Positions 24,942 to 37,879 of a DNA stretch of 64,000 bases are shown in pieces. The number at the start of each line of letters is the position of its first letter. Positions within the stretch are counted from its first letter, which is position 1. The stretch is from Pomacea canaliculata (taxonomy: Eukaryota; Mollusca; Gastropoda; Architaenioglossa; Ampullariidae): the NCBI RefSeq assembly GCF_003073045.1, contig NC_037596.1:29176392-29240391 (forward strand), read 5' to 3'. A program made the position numbers and the translations under genes. The notes beneath the pieces are model-generated. The model had not been told where the DNA came from. It ran no database searches and saw only the letters and a list, made by a program, of their open reading frames with translations.

Positions 24942-26552
24942 GTCTTCGTCGTCATCGTCGTCGTCATCATAAAAAATATTTTAAAAAATTGTACAAATCG
25001 TATTTTGTATACTTCGCAATTCGTTCTTGTAGGTTTGCACGCATGTTCTACATCATTTACACTTTGATTACAGTAGATTTAAAAAACTTGTACTGTTCAA
25101 TACTGGGTTAAAGATTCATCTTGCCAAAAGGCAATATCTGAGACTAAAATAAAATGTAGCTTATCTTTACAGGTGATTCGAAGGTTTCCTTTGTGGAGTT
25201 TCACAAACGTCTTCGTCCTGGAATATCCCTAGCTGTAAGCTATGCCGCTTTCAATATCTACGACCAACAGTCCGGTCACAAGGATAATTTCTACGATTTC
25301 TGGGATTCACAAGCGACTTTCAACCTCGTCGATCTTGACCGTAAGAGTAGTATATTTAGTCCAGATGGCTGTGTCATAGAAGTAAAAGTGTCATGTTTAG
25401 AAACTAAAAGCAAAATAGGTGTTCTTGGTGTCATTAGAAAAGTTCACTACTCATTGTAAAACAATAGACGTTATTCAAACAACTCAACTGCATTTATATT
25501 TTCAGATGACAACAAATTGACTTTGGAAGAGTACAAACGCCATGTTAAACAGGTAATATTGCTAACTTACGACAGTCAATTAGATATCTAGGAAAGCAAA
25601 AGCAGGAAAGAAATTCTGGTTTCTAGAAAAATTCGAAAGCATGATACTTTATGTAAGCATTAATAATCTAATATCAGTAAATTATGGTAAAGGAAGATAT
25701 ATAGTTATTATCTATTATATCATTTTATGATGCGTGTTGGAAATTTGTACATGCTTTTATATCAGAAATAGGCACATGCTTTAATCATAAAAGATGACTG
25801 TGGATAGTACCAATTCTATCTCTTCACCTGCCTTAGGAAGTGTAGTTTAAACCTCGCCAAGACAGGTCCACACAAGACCTCAGTCAATGAAAACAGCGAA
25901 GCATGGGCTAAATTCTCATAGAATCCCTATTTTGCACCACAAGGGACAAAAAATTGCAAAGACCTTTCTAAATGTTTGTTAAGACAGAAGATAACACTTA
26001 AAAAAATAAACTATTACTAGCAAGCCACAAGACCTACGAGTCCTTCGAAAAAAAAGGTTCAAAGATGTCCACAGACATAAAGAGTAAAATACAAATGCCA
26101 TCATCTCAACTAAGCTGCTTAAGAAGAAAATAGTAATAAATTATGTAAAGCCCTGGATTAATTAATAGCCATACTTATGCAAATCAGGTGACAACCAAGT
26201 CATTTTAAAAGTAATAGGGAATGGTATCTAATGAATTAGTAGAAGACACTATCGTCTTGAGATTAGATAGGAGCAGCATGAAGAGGATATTTTACTATCA
26301 AATCTTTATAAAGGGGTTTTAATAGGGATGCAAAGGACCTTAATCTTTGTCATCTTTAAAAGGATTTTCACAAAGTTGGGAACAAAGATGTATCTCACAT
26401 GATGCTAAACTTTAACTGATAAGATGGTTAATCCAATTTAGAGAAACGCTTTATAAGAACTTATGGAGCTCATTGTAATATATAACTTGATATTATTTTT
26501 ATGTTGTCAGATAATAGAAAGATCCAGGAATGACTCTGGAGTTACAGCTTAG
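24404..26552 (+). CDS. Gene E: secreted four-EF-hand protein
   Basis: Complete paralogue of 138 residues. Coding exons 24404-24447, 24678-24793, 25173-25340, 25506-25552, 26511-26552. Signal MKIIILLCLLTAVLG. Loops: EF1 DTNADGSITNDE, EF2 DVNGDSKVSFVE, EF4 DLDHDNKLTLEE; EF3, SGHKDNFYDFWD, also loses Asp at position 1. Tail IIERSRNDSGVTA; AATAAA at 26593. Exons, introns and 3' flank align with gene C throughout, apart from small deletions and a much longer CAT tract in intron 2. Confidence 0.9.
24866..24970 (+). repeat. (CAT)n / (CGT)n microsatellite in intron 2 of gene E
   Basis: CAT units from 24866 to about 24940 followed by CGT and CTT variants. It starts about 70 bp after the exon 2 donor. 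Confidence 0.95.
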
Positions 26553-27239
26553 TACCAACAGGCTGCGAAAATGATTCCTGGAAGAGACAGAAAATAAATC
26601 TTTAATTTAAAGCAAATGACGATATCATGTTTTAATCACGTGATGTTGATACCTGAGGTTGTTGAGTAATTTTCATCAGTAATTTCTGTCTTTCCTATTC
26701 CCTTGCTGCCTTTCTTTGTCTTGTGCGTACGGTTCTTTGTTCTGATCTCTCATTGTGTTAAAAACTTTATATTTAAATCTGTTGTGTAGTTGAAGGATTG
26801 TGTGTTGAATAAATTGAATTGTTTTTTTAATTGAACAAGTTGGTTAGTGACTGAAATCTTTATTCTTTAACATCATGTGGCTTCTTCGACATATTAAAAA
26901 TGAAATTCATGAGTTGTTGATGAATAAGATAGAAGTTTTAGTTTAAATAATGTGAGAAAAATAATGGATGTACTTTCTTTTATTTTAATAAATTCAAAAA
27001 ATAAATAAATAACTTAAATCAGAAATAAATAAAGAAGTAAAAATTGGTATCAGGGAGATATATTTTACGTGCTTTCCATGCTGAAGGGTTTACATTTTTG
27101 CATAGATTTAGTTAAAAATATTACACAGGGAAAACAAAGGTTTATGAAACCTAAGTTACACAAAAACGACCAGACACTTCTATGCCTCTCTGTGCGAAAG
27201 AGTGTATTTGTGTGTATGTGGGGGGAAGTCCTTAAGCTT

Positions 27240-27335
27240 TGAACATTAAAATCATTGCTCATGCAGTACCAACTGCAATAGTAGAAAATCTATTTAGTGA
27301 TCAGCCCGTCCGCCATGCAATGTAGCTTCTAAAAA
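27240..27335 (-). pseudogene. Antisense EF-hand exon 3 relic downstream of E
   Basis: Aligns with the middle of the 16000-16178 relic, including the minus-strand words for KLHCMADGLITK and AVGTA. The head of the exon has been lost. Matches gene C's flank, so it was copied with the gene. Confidence 0.5.
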
Positions 27336-27599
27336 CAGTCATCAAATTTGTTTATTCTTAGTTGCTGATCATTACAACATTTGCATAACCCGTTAAGAGC
27401 CTTTCATTGAACTAAACTTTACACTGAAAGGTTTACTTACCACTTAATTTCAGTCAGCATATGAAATATTACACGAGTCCTATCCTCTGCAGTGAAAAAA
27501 TTGCAAGCTAGAAAAAAATGAATAAGCTGCCTTGATAAAATAATAGACAAAATAATAGACAGACATCATAACAACAGGCACTGACAGAATGGTACTGAT

Positions 27600-28660
27600 T
27601 GCAGATGTTAAAAAATAATATTAATAATAATGTTAATAATAATATAACATTTTGGCTTTGAAATTGCTCCGTAAGCATTAATCATGTAATAAGAAAGAGG
27701 TCAAATTAGAGGTAGAGTTCAAACAAAGGGTAAAGTTTTTAATTAATTTTTCTAATAATAATACTAATACTTATAAGAATAATAATATTAATAAAGAAAC
27801 ACCAAGTAAGAAGCATACGCCCGTGCACACACGCGTGCAGGCACGTACGTATGCAAATAGTAAAAATAATTATAATTGTAATACTACTAAAAATAAAAAT
27901 TGCAAAACTTGTGAAGCGCATACTCACACTACTAAGTAGCATGCTTTTGCCACTTAAGAACAAAAACAAAACATTTACAGAATATGCGTTGCAGAAAACA
28001 CAAGCAAAATAACATATGAAATAATAAACAACCGTACTAAATAAAGGAAAAGTTAAATCAAGATTTTAAAAAGAGTAACCAAATAATAAAAACAAAAACT
28101 GAGAGTATTATGATATTGCAAAAGAAAGGGTTTGAAGAAGACTAGAATTTTAAGAAAGGCTGTAATCTTTACGGAAGAGGTTCGTTTTCAGTGATGGTTT
28201 AAATGATTCAATAGTGGGTAGGTGGCGGATGTGGAAAGAGAGGGAGTTCCATTGTTTGGCTGCTCCAAAACTTAAAGTCCTGTGGACATATGTTCTGGTG
28301 ACAGGAAGAGTAAGAAGACGATCATCAGACGGGGAGAAGAGTTGTCTAGCTGGGACATAAAGGAAGAGCAGTTCAGAGAAATAATCAGGGTAGTTGCCAG
28401 CAAAGAAATTAAAACACAGAACAAACAGCTTGTAATGGAGACCAAAAGGGATGGGAAGCCAGTGTAGAAAACAAAGGAGAGGATGGCGTGGTCCCGTTTC
28501 CTAGCTCGAAGCACCAGATGTGCAGCAGAGTACTGTACCTTCTGGAGTTTGTAAAGAAGGTATACAGGTCAACAAGGAAGCAAGGAGTTGCAGTAATCAA
28601 GTCTGTGACGGCAGACTGACAGACACCTGTAACTAAGTTATAATAGGCAAATTCACACAC
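27600..28660 (-). mobile_element. L2/CR1-type LINE, 5'-truncated
   Basis: The fullest of the LINE copies. Reading on the minus strand: DYCNSLL near 28600, LQKVQYSAAHLVLRARKRDH, then LHWLPI and YKLFVLCF near 28465-28430, then WNSLSFHIRHLPTIESF near 28250-28200, then a 3'-UTR and an ATT-rich tail at 27612-27650. This motif order is that of the C-terminal part of L2/CR1-group polymerases. Several frame breaks make it dead; everything 5' of the DYCNSLL motif is absent. Confidence 0.8.
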
Positions 28661-28679
28661 ACACACACAAAGTGTAGAT

Positions 28680-29120
28680 AGTGCTTCTTTAATAATACAG
28701 CTACTATTGAAAACCGTGAGTTTTAATTAAATATAGATGTTTCCCGACTTTTTTTCCTTTGCTTATAAATCTTAAAACACCTGCAGTTAGTAGTTTATGT
28801 ACAGGTCACTTGTCAATCACAGTTAAAGAATAAGCTGTTTTATTTGACAACCCTATTGATTACTTAGTAATTCGTTAATACACAAATAAAACAAAATGCT
28901 TTTTATTTTTTTTTTTATAAATGTTAATTAAAACATACCTTTGGCTCCGATTTTCTAGCGTGGGATTTCCGTATAAGTCTTTAAACTATGATTTGTAGTT
29001 TATTCTCAGGTCACCTGTCAATCTTACTAAACTGCAAAAAGCTTTTAACTTGATAAGCATAATCCTTTATTGAGACGCATTTACCTGTCATTTAAACACT
29101 ACCTATATATTTACATATAA
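28680..29120 (+). repeat. Promoter-distal block, copy 4 (upstream of gene F)
   Basis: Nearly the same as the copy upstream of D; ACCTGTCA at 29013 and 29083. A (CA)n tract lies at 28657-28672 between it and the LINE. Confidence 0.8.
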
Positions 29121-29246
29121 AAAACTAGATTTTTTATTTTTAAAATTATTATCAACAAGCACTTCCAATTTTAATTAAATATTTAGTAATAATAACCTCA
29201 TTTACAGTATGCTTTTTAAAACACCTGTAATTGAAAATGTGCAGAC

Positions 29247-29423
29247 ACCTGTCAGCTTTAGTAAATAACCAAGATTTGTGCTCTTGACAAGCTTAATCCT
29301 GAATAAATAAACTAATGACATCTTTACACAGGTATATAAATGTCCTTTTTCTTCCTGTAACACACCAATCCACGCTCAAGCTCAAACATAAGTACTTTTG
29401 AATTGTCTGATCTGTGTAAAGCT
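29247..29423 (+). promoter_or_regulatory. Gene F promoter and non-coding first exon
   Basis: ACCTGTCA at 29247, TATATAAA at 29333, non-coding exon ending at 29423 before GTAAGTAT. The 5'-UTR resumes at 29738. Confidence 0.75.
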
Positions 29424-29760
29424 GTAAGTATAATAGAAACATATTTTACTATTAACGACAACATGTATTTGGAAAAGAAAGAATGTTTATTAGTTTAAGT
29501 TAATTTGTTAGACTAAGTCCGAAAACAAAAACCAAGTAAAGTGACAATGGATTTTCATTTTTCTACCGTTTTCTTCCACACCTAAAATCTTCTTACAGTA
29601 TATCAAACATAATTGTCTTTATAACCAAATAATAATGTGAAAAAACTTTAACATAACAAAACTAGTAGTTAAACTAAACACCATAAAAATGGATTAATAG
29701 GACATTAGTTACCATGTTGTAACATTTGATTTTTTAGCAGAATAATTAACCAAAGTTACG

Positions 29761-31877
29761 ATGAAGATCATCATCCTTCTTTGTCTTCTGACTGCTGTAC
29801 TTGGGTAAGTGACAACTTTCTACAGGTTAATATTCCGATAACTACAAAATTTTGTATTGTACAATTTCTTAGTAAGATATAAAACATCGCAAGAAGATTT
29901 TCATGCGTAAAAACAATTTTTATTTGAGAGTTGTACAATAATATTGTTTCTAAACATAGTCAACGTTGTCAACATAATGCTAACAGTGAAGTTAAAAGAT
30001 TAGAAAAGTTCTTGGTGTGTAAATACTTGCAGCTACAGCTACAACGACACAATGATTGAGGAGGATTTTCGCGGACTTGACAAAAACAGTGATGGCAACT
30101 TTACCCTAGACGAATTTGAGAAAAGACTCAGAACAACAGATGTGAATGGTAATATTTCAATAATGTAGCCATCATCATTAAAAAAAACCAAATTTTAAAA
30201 AATTGCAAACATCGTATTTTAGATTACTGTATTTATATTATATTACTGTTTAAATGTAAACATCAATGCCTTCATGTAGGTTTCCACACACGTTCTACAT
30301 TATTTATACTTTGATTAAAATAATTTAAAGCAACTTGTACTGTCAAATTGTTATATTTCTGCTTCAGAGGGAAGTCTTAGTGAAACGCAATGTCGGAGAT
30401 AACAATAAACTAAAGCAGAATGACAAAATTTGTCTTATTTTTACAGGTGATTCGAGGACTTCCTTTGTAGAGTTTCACAAGATGCTCCGTCCTGGAATAC
30501 CCCTAACTATCAGCTATGCCTCTTTTATCATCTACGACCAGATGGACAATCATAAGGACAGCATCACCGATATCTGGGATATTAAAATGACTTTGAGCCT
30601 CATGGACATAAACCGTGAGAGTAGTATATTTAGTCAAAAAGGCTTGGTCTTAGAACTAAAAACCCAAAGAATTATTTATACGTGCATGTGTTAAACTAAA
30701 AGCAGAATATGTGTTCTCTAGGTCATTGTAAAGGTGCACTACTCATTTTGAATTTTGAAACCATGCACGTTATTCAAACGTCTTAACTGCATTTTTCATT
30801 TTCAGATGACAAGAATGTGACTTTGGAAGAGTACAAACACCATATTGCAGAGGTAATATTCATTTAACTATGTAGGGAGAGCAAAAGAAGGAAAGACATT
30901 AATATTTCTAGAAAAGTTTGAGAGCATGATACTTTCTGTAAGCATTAAGAATCTAATATCAGTAAATTATAGTAAAGGAAGATATATAGTTATTATATAA
31001 TTTTAATCTAGCTCGGACAGGTCAAAAGACCTCAGTCAAATACATCTGCAATTCAAAGGCCACCTTCTCACAGAGAGGGCTGTTTTGCACTACCTAGGGA
31101 CTAAACATTCCAAAGACCTTTATTAATTTCTTTTAAGACAGACGATGACACTAAAAAATAAACTATTACCAGCAAATCTCAAAACCTACCAGTCCTACAG
31201 AAAAACGTTTGATGATGTACGCAGATATAAAGAACAAAACACAAATGTCATCATGTCATCTACCCTGCTAAAAATATAAATAATGATATATCAACCAAGG
31301 CCCTCAGTATTCTCTGCTAAGACGTGTAAAGACACAATTTTCAAAAAAATTGTCTTCAATTAAAATCCTTTCAAATAAGAAACATTGCAGGAAATAAAGA
31401 TTAATAACCTTATATGAGCGATAACTTGTTTTAGCAATGTGAAGTCGGGTCGTTAATGATAATCCAGCAATTCAAGAACAAGTCTCTGAGGTGACTGCAA
31501 AGAGACAACATTTAGCCAAAGACTACCATCCAGAACTAGTTATGGCATGACTAAATAAACAAATAAATGCAGAAAAAAGCTTTGAAAAATCTTACTCATA
31601 ATAAATGTTTACATGTACGCTTTGTACAATATACTTAATCATTGTTGTTCTATTTATCTTTAGATTATTTCATTTGATTAAAAAATTTATAATGCATTTT
31701 AAATTTGTTTATATTTATTTCAAGCATAACAATAAATAGTCAAGGTTATTATTAGTTTAAAGATAGTGAACTTTAACGAGCTAAGTACTAGATTGTAATA
31801 TTTGACGTGGAATTATTATGTTTTTATGTTGTCAGATGAACAAAAGAATCAGGCATGACTTTGGAATTGCAATTTAG
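29761..31877 (+). CDS. Gene F: secreted four-EF-hand protein
   Basis: Complete paralogue of 138 residues. Coding exons 29761-29804, 30033-30148, 30447-30614, 30806-30852, 31836-31877. Signal MKIIILLCLLTAVLG. Loops: EF1 DKNSDGNFTLDE, EF2 DVNGDSRTSFVE, EF4 DINHDKNVTLEE; EF3, DNHKDSITDIWD, is vestigial. The tail MNKRIRHDFGIAI differs from the SGVTA ending of C-E. AATAAA at 31917. The nearest relative is D; the last intron is about 580 bp shorter. Its CAT tract in intron 2 is almost gone. Confidence 0.9.
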
Positions 31878-32609
31878 TACCAACAGTCTGAAAAATGATT
31901 CCTGGAAGAGACTGAAAATAAATCTTTAACTACAAAGCAAATGATGATAATGTGTTTTAGTCACGTGATGTTGACACCTGAGGTTGATGAGTGCTTGACA
32001 CTAGTGGTTTCTGTCTTCCTTATCCCCTTTTTGTTGATCTTCGTCTTCTGCGTATGTGTTGTTTTTTGTTTTGTTTTTTTTTGGTTTTTGTATTCTGATC
32101 TCTCATTGCGTTAAAAATCTTTTGTTTAAATCATTATGCAGTTGGAGGATTGTCTGTCAGGGACAATTCACTGTTGTTTTAATTTAACAAGTACGGTAGT
32201 GACTTCAATCTTCATTCTCTAGCATCACGAGGCTTCTTCGACAGACTAAAGCAGTTTTTACAGTATAAAAATTAAAAAGACATGTAAAATTTATAAAATC
32301 GTTGATGGAGAAGATAAAAGTTTTAGTCTAAAAATGTAAACTATAAAGGTGTTTAGTAGGATTTTTTAATTTAGTATAAAAAAACTTAAATCACTTATTA
32401 ATAAAGAAGTATAAATTGGTGTTAGGGAGATATTTCACCCGCTTTCCTCACTTTATAGCTTGTTTCCGCACATTTCTAGACAATAATATTACATAGAGAA
32501 AACAAAAAGTTTATTAAACAGCAGTTACATCAAAACAATACGACACTTTTTATTACTCTCTGTTAGTAAGAGTGTGTTTGTTTGTTTATGTGTGTGTGAT
32601 TAGTACTGA

Positions 32610-32675
32610 AATGAGATTTCCTCTTTAAAATCATTGCTCGTACAGTACCAACCACAATAGCAGGACATCTATCTT
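32610..32675 (-). pseudogene. Short antisense EF-hand relic downstream of F
   Basis: A small remnant matching 16010-16060 and 27250-27290, cut off by a CTAT-rich run at 32675-32705. Too short to show coding on its own; called by homology to the C and E relics. Confidence 0.35.
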
Positions 32676-32679
32676 TCTA

Positions 32680-35150
32680 TCTTTCTGTCTATATCTGTCT
32701 ATCTTTTAAAAGTTACCAGACGACTGGTCGAACCCTGCGCCTAGCTGCTGAGTCTATTGACAACAATTCTGCTTCATCTGTACCTAAACTCTAAATTGTT
32801 CCCTAAGTAAGGGGAGACCTTAATTATCATTAAAGCCAGACAAAACTTCATATCTCAAAAAGGTTTAACTGACTTCAGACCAGCATCACACGAACAGAAC
32901 CGACTTTAACATGGCGCTTGAACACAGAATTTTTGCCTTCTTTAAAAAATACCAAAATACAGGATTAGTCGACTTGTTTCATCCTTCAAAGGGAAGTAAT
33001 CTAAAGTGGAAAAACTCCTAAAGGATCCAGTACTTGCCTCCCTTATGTATTCATTCGTTTACGGACAGAGATGTCTTCTAAGATGATACCAATGGTAGGA
33101 CATATCTTCCGTATCCATTTATTGATAATGTTTGTTTTTCCCCTGTAGATCTTTTTCTCTACTATCCTATTATATTATATTGAAGATTTTTTCTTCAAAT
33201 TTTTCGTTTCCTTAGAAGATTCTAAATGAGGGATTTAATTCACTGTACTTTGAATTTCAATCTCCACGCTCTAGCATCACGTGATTTCTTCCGTCAGTCA
33301 CGAATTAATTACCGCATGCAAATGAAAGCGACATGAAAATTTTATCAATAACGAATAAAACACAAGTTTGAATCTAAAAGTAGAAAAAAGAAATACAGGG
33401 ATTATTACATGAACTGTTTAATCCAGGGAAAATCTTTAAAAATGCTTGTCCCCCCCAACAAAAAAAATCGCTAGAGAAGAATCTCATTAGGAATTCAACA
33501 AAGAGCAGCTCACGACTTTAACAGCTCTCATACTAAATACCTCAGTTGATACCAATTATCTTAGAACATATATTGACAATAATGTTTTAGACTACTCTTG
33601 TCTTGGAAGGTTTGCAAAACCAGAAATAAGAAAGATCGAAGACTCTTAATAAACGACGGTAGATACGACCCAAAATTGCTTTGCTAGCTAAAAAAAAACA
33701 TGTTTAGTTTACTCAGAAGGCACATTCTTTTCTGGCCAACAATATATTTGGTGTTTATATTCCGTTTGAGCTGACAAAACAATACCTAGTTACCTGAATG
33801 TTGTATCATCAGAGCACTAAACGAGGTGGATGCTCACTACCGTACTACTGCAGAAGTCAGTGCACATGATTATCAACAGGTGTGGATAGACAACAACCTT
33901 ATAGCAATATGAGAATGATGACTTTTCACATAAGACCCCTGCTTAGTAGAAAAATCCACTTTCCACAAACTCAGTTGATGTGGAAAATCAAAATCAGTCT
34001 TCAAGCTGGAAGGTGTGGTAGACTGTATTATATGCTTTTCGTCCATATTTTTCTCGCTAACGTTTACAGACCGTTGCCACTGGTGACAGCTGTAACGGTT
34101 AAAAATGGAAACACCTTATTATTGCATGACTCAAACAAGACCCAGGTGGCATCATTGATTACTGAGTAAATGCTTTATGGTAAATGTTTTGCTCCAGCTA
34201 TGGTTCACAAAAACACAGAAAAGCCAATATTTGTCAACGCTTGCATTTTGTAAGTCAAAGAACATTCATTTAACGTGTGAAGGTTAAAATAACACGCTAT
34301 TATTATTTGTTTTGTGGGTGGGGGTTTGCATAGGAGGTTTGACAGGTCTGCTGCAACAGAAAAAAGTTGAAACTGTATACAATTGTACCAAAAGACAGTT
34401 TTGACCTATCTGAGGTTTGTTAGACAAACTACTTAGCTGTTACAAGAAGTATGCAATTTTATACATTGTCAAACACTATATATAATTATAAACACGCACA
34501 AGACACATAAATATATAACATATTATCAAGCTTTATCTGTCATTAATAAAATGCATTATTAATATTTTTACAAAGTTTACATACATTCAGTTACATGTCA
34601 ATCTCAAAACTTGTTAACAAAAGTAATTGATCTAGTAATAAACTTAATCCTCCTGCTATCACATGAAACAGTTTATGTATTAATGTATCTGAAAGTCTTT
34701 AATGCGGGTAGTTATACTTGTTTACACTTGTAGTTGAGAACGAACACATTTTTGGAGAATGTCAGGCTGTGCATTCAAATACGGTCTGTAGACGTGTTGT
34801 GCATTTTGTCTACAGAATTATCTTTTCAATCGTTATTAATGATATTCAACAGCGACACCTTGCGTCGACCTCTTGCATTCTTATTTACCTGCACATGTAC
34901 CGTTTAGCAATGAAAAGTAAAACACATCAAACGGTCGTTAGTAGAGAACCATGTTTTCATAATCACAGAGCGTCACGACTTCTTGTTTTTTTTTTCTGGT
35001 GCACACGCATGCGCAGACAGGAACAAAGACACCGTGACGACACCTGCCGAAAGACATCATCATTTGGAAACTCAACACGTAGAACTAATCACAGGAAAAT
35101 TTTATGCAAAAAAACGTAATAATTAATAACAGATATCAGAAACAGCCACG
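32680..35150. other. Intergenic region between F and G
   Basis: No gene seen. The final 200 bases (about 34990-35150) align with 40720-40900 upstream of H, including ACACGTAGAACTAAT. Frames at 33882-34169 and 34718-35119 have no splice context or recognisable content. Confidence 0.45.
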
Positions 35151-35153
35151 GGT

Positions 35154-35314
35154 ACCTGTCACAAACAGAAATGAAATTTAATAAATGTTTGTTTTAGCCC
35201 TGATTTATTGAAATTTCTGTCAAGACGGAGAGGTATATATTCGGTCCTGCCATCTACTAAACACACCACAACTCAAGCACTCTCAGTCTTGCTGACCTGC
35301 TTCTAGTTCAAGCG
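35154..35314 (+). promoter_or_regulatory. Gene G promoter and non-coding first exon
   Basis: ACCTGTCA at 35154, TATATAT at 35234, then CTGCCATCTACTAAACAC and a non-coding exon to 35314 before GTAAGT. The block from about 35190 on is almost the same as that of H. Confidence 0.75.
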
Positions 35315-36011
35315 GTAAGTACAGCATACAGAATTATGTGAAATTTTAGCAAAGTTTAGAAGATTTTAAGAAAGTAGTCGGTAATGGTTCTACGACAACT
35401 AATAAAAGACCAAAAAAGCAAGAAAAACTACACTGGAGACTATCAACAAAGTTGAGAAACAAACCGTGATGCTGAGGAAAGAATAATCTCGTAAAACATT
35501 ATTTAAAAGAAAGATGCTACTAAACAACTAAAAAGGAGTGATTCAGAAGCTGAACAATGAAGAGAAATTCTTGAAGTTGATTAATGAAAACAGCGTGTCA
35601 CAGAATTTCAAGATAATAATTTGTGTAAAATGATGGTTTTATATTCACATATTAACAGTTAGACATTATTATTAATAATATTTCAAAACGCTTAAGGCTT
35701 TTATAAGACTTAAAACTGTTATTTAATTGTCTATTTACATTAAATCGAAGCTTAATAATAATATCTACGTTTTATCTAGTTTAGAAATAAAATTGCTGCT
35801 CAGATATTTATGAACTTAGATGGCAAAAATATAAACTTTGAGTGAATGTAACCAGCTCTATAAAATATTAAGAATATAAACAAGCGAAGATATAAAGATT
35901 TTTATTTTTTAAATTTCCTGTTATAAGAAGAGAGTTCTTTTAGAACAGAACTTTATTTCTAATTATTCTCTCTCGCCAGATTGCTTAGCAGACTTACCTG
36001 TAGATTACGTC

Positions 36012-37817
36012 ATGTTGATTATCGTCTTTTTGGACTCCTGGCTGTCTCGCTCAGGTAAAAGTCGATTTGTGTGAGGTAACAATCAGCCAAAGAACCTACA
36101 ATTATTCAACTTATTATTATTATACCAGTGAAATGTCCTCAGCTATGAATAAAGTTTACTAGATGCCATGATCATAAACTCTAAGCATAGGATAAGTCAA
36201 ACCTTAAGTGTAAGGTGTAGAAATTTGTACAAAGTGTGTTACAACATACAGCAGTCTACTGAAGTACAACACAAACGTACACAAAATATATATGTACACA
36301 CGCACGGACACATTGCACCTACTATTACGATTCTTTTTTTACATTGCTAAGACACAACAACACATTCAAGGTACCATGTAGTAATAAGATCAGAGAATGC
36401 AAAATGTTTCTATATTTATAGCCAAGGCGCCAACTCCACTACCCTCATTTTCAATGCAATAGATGGAAACAACGATGACATTATTCGACTAAGTGAAATG
36501 TTTGTCGGTTATGACGAAGACGACGGGAACAGTAAGAATCCATCTCCTCCTCATCATCATCATCGTTGTTGTTTTTGTTATTGTTGTTATTGTCATCATC
36601 ATCATCATCATCATCATTTGTAATTGTTCCACATTTTTGTCAGCCTGATTGCAATGTCAAACATGAACTTTAAACATCGCGGAGTTTTTGGTTAAGGCAG
36701 CTTTCAAAACTTTTGTCACATGACAGTAAAATTTAGAAGCGTCGGTTCGTATTTCGACTGGGTCTTTTATGTCAATGGGTGGGACAACATTTTGTTGTAA
36801 GTAGTTTTCTTTTGATGCTTATGTTGGTGTGTCTGAATATGCTTTAAAACTGATCTGCATATTAAATAGTTTTGTTAATTAGAATTTATAAAATAAACTA
36901 ATCAAGAATTCTTTAATTTTGATTAGCCACACAACAAGCCGTTGTATCACTTATGAATCAAGATTCACTAAATAAAAATAATCCATAATTGTTTAAAGTC
37001 TAATGATTTCTCATAAAGTTCGAGTGAATGGATGACAAAAAAATTTACCTAGTCATCTGAAGAAGAAAACAATTGCCGTTACTTGCAAACCCTTTTTACA
37101 GAAGATGGAATGATGACCCCTGAAGAATTTGCTGCTGGAAAACATCCCGGGTCGCCCCCTCTTTCAATCAAGAAAGCTTTTGAATTCTACGACAAACGGG
37201 ACAAGGAGAAAAATAACATTCTTGATGGATCGTGTGTTAACGCTTTCTTCAAAGGCCTCGACACTAACAGTAAGTATGAAAGCTTTCAGACAAGGCCTAT
37301 GGACACAAAACCCGAGCGTATGAATAAATTTAAAGAATAGTAAACCAATCATCTTTTTACTCTACAAAAGACGTGTAAAATGAGTTATTTTAATTTCTTA
37401 ATTTAATTCAAATAATTCATTAAACTTTAAGAGTTTTGTGTTTAAAAATAAAAATAATTAAATGTCATTTTAAGTTATGTGAGTCTTTGTTTGTATTAAT
37501 GTATACTATGCTTACATTTTCAGATGACGAAGATGTCACACAGGAAGAATTTGAAGACAATTATTTCGCGGTAATGTAGTCAGTTAATGTGAATATAGGC
37601 AGGCATACAGACAAGCAGAAAGATCAATAAAAAAAAAAGGAATGGGAGAGAATGAGAGATAAAGTTAATGCATCCCTGAGGTTATCTTTCTAAGGTGTCA
37701 AATGTGTGTATGCAGTGTAGAAAGTTTGATGTAAATTATTGTTTACACTTGATTTTGTTACTTTGTTGTCAGCTATTCCTTGGTTTCCTGGACAGTGACA
37801 GCGAAGAAAAAGCCTAG
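36012..37817 (+). CDS. Gene G: four-EF-hand paralogue with frameshifted signal exon, possible pseudogene
   Basis: Coding exons 36012-36054, 36422-36531, 37102-37269, 37524-37570, 37773-37817. Exons 2-5 are intact and in register: EF1 DGNNDDIIRLSE, EF2 DGNKDGMMTPEE, EF4 DTNNDEDVTQEE, vestigial EF3 DKEKNNILDGSC, tail LFLGFLDSDSEEKA; AATAAA at 37865. Exon 1 is 43 bp, one short of the family's 44: compared with H a base is missing in the TTTCTTGG stretch. From ATG 36012 the frame therefore stops early in exon 2 after 27 codons. Either a recent null allele or a sequencing error; the clean downstream exons favour a recent event. EF2 has Lys at loop position 4, made across the junction. Confidence 0.75.
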
Positions 37818-37879
37818 GCTGATTACAAAGAGGTTGCTTTGCACGACACCTGGAAGAATTGACAAATAAATGTAAAATC

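Noticed and set aside
32715-32760. tRNA or tRNA-derived SINE (minus-strand GGTTCGACC like a B box)
   Set aside because: No matching A box or cloverleaf at the right distance.
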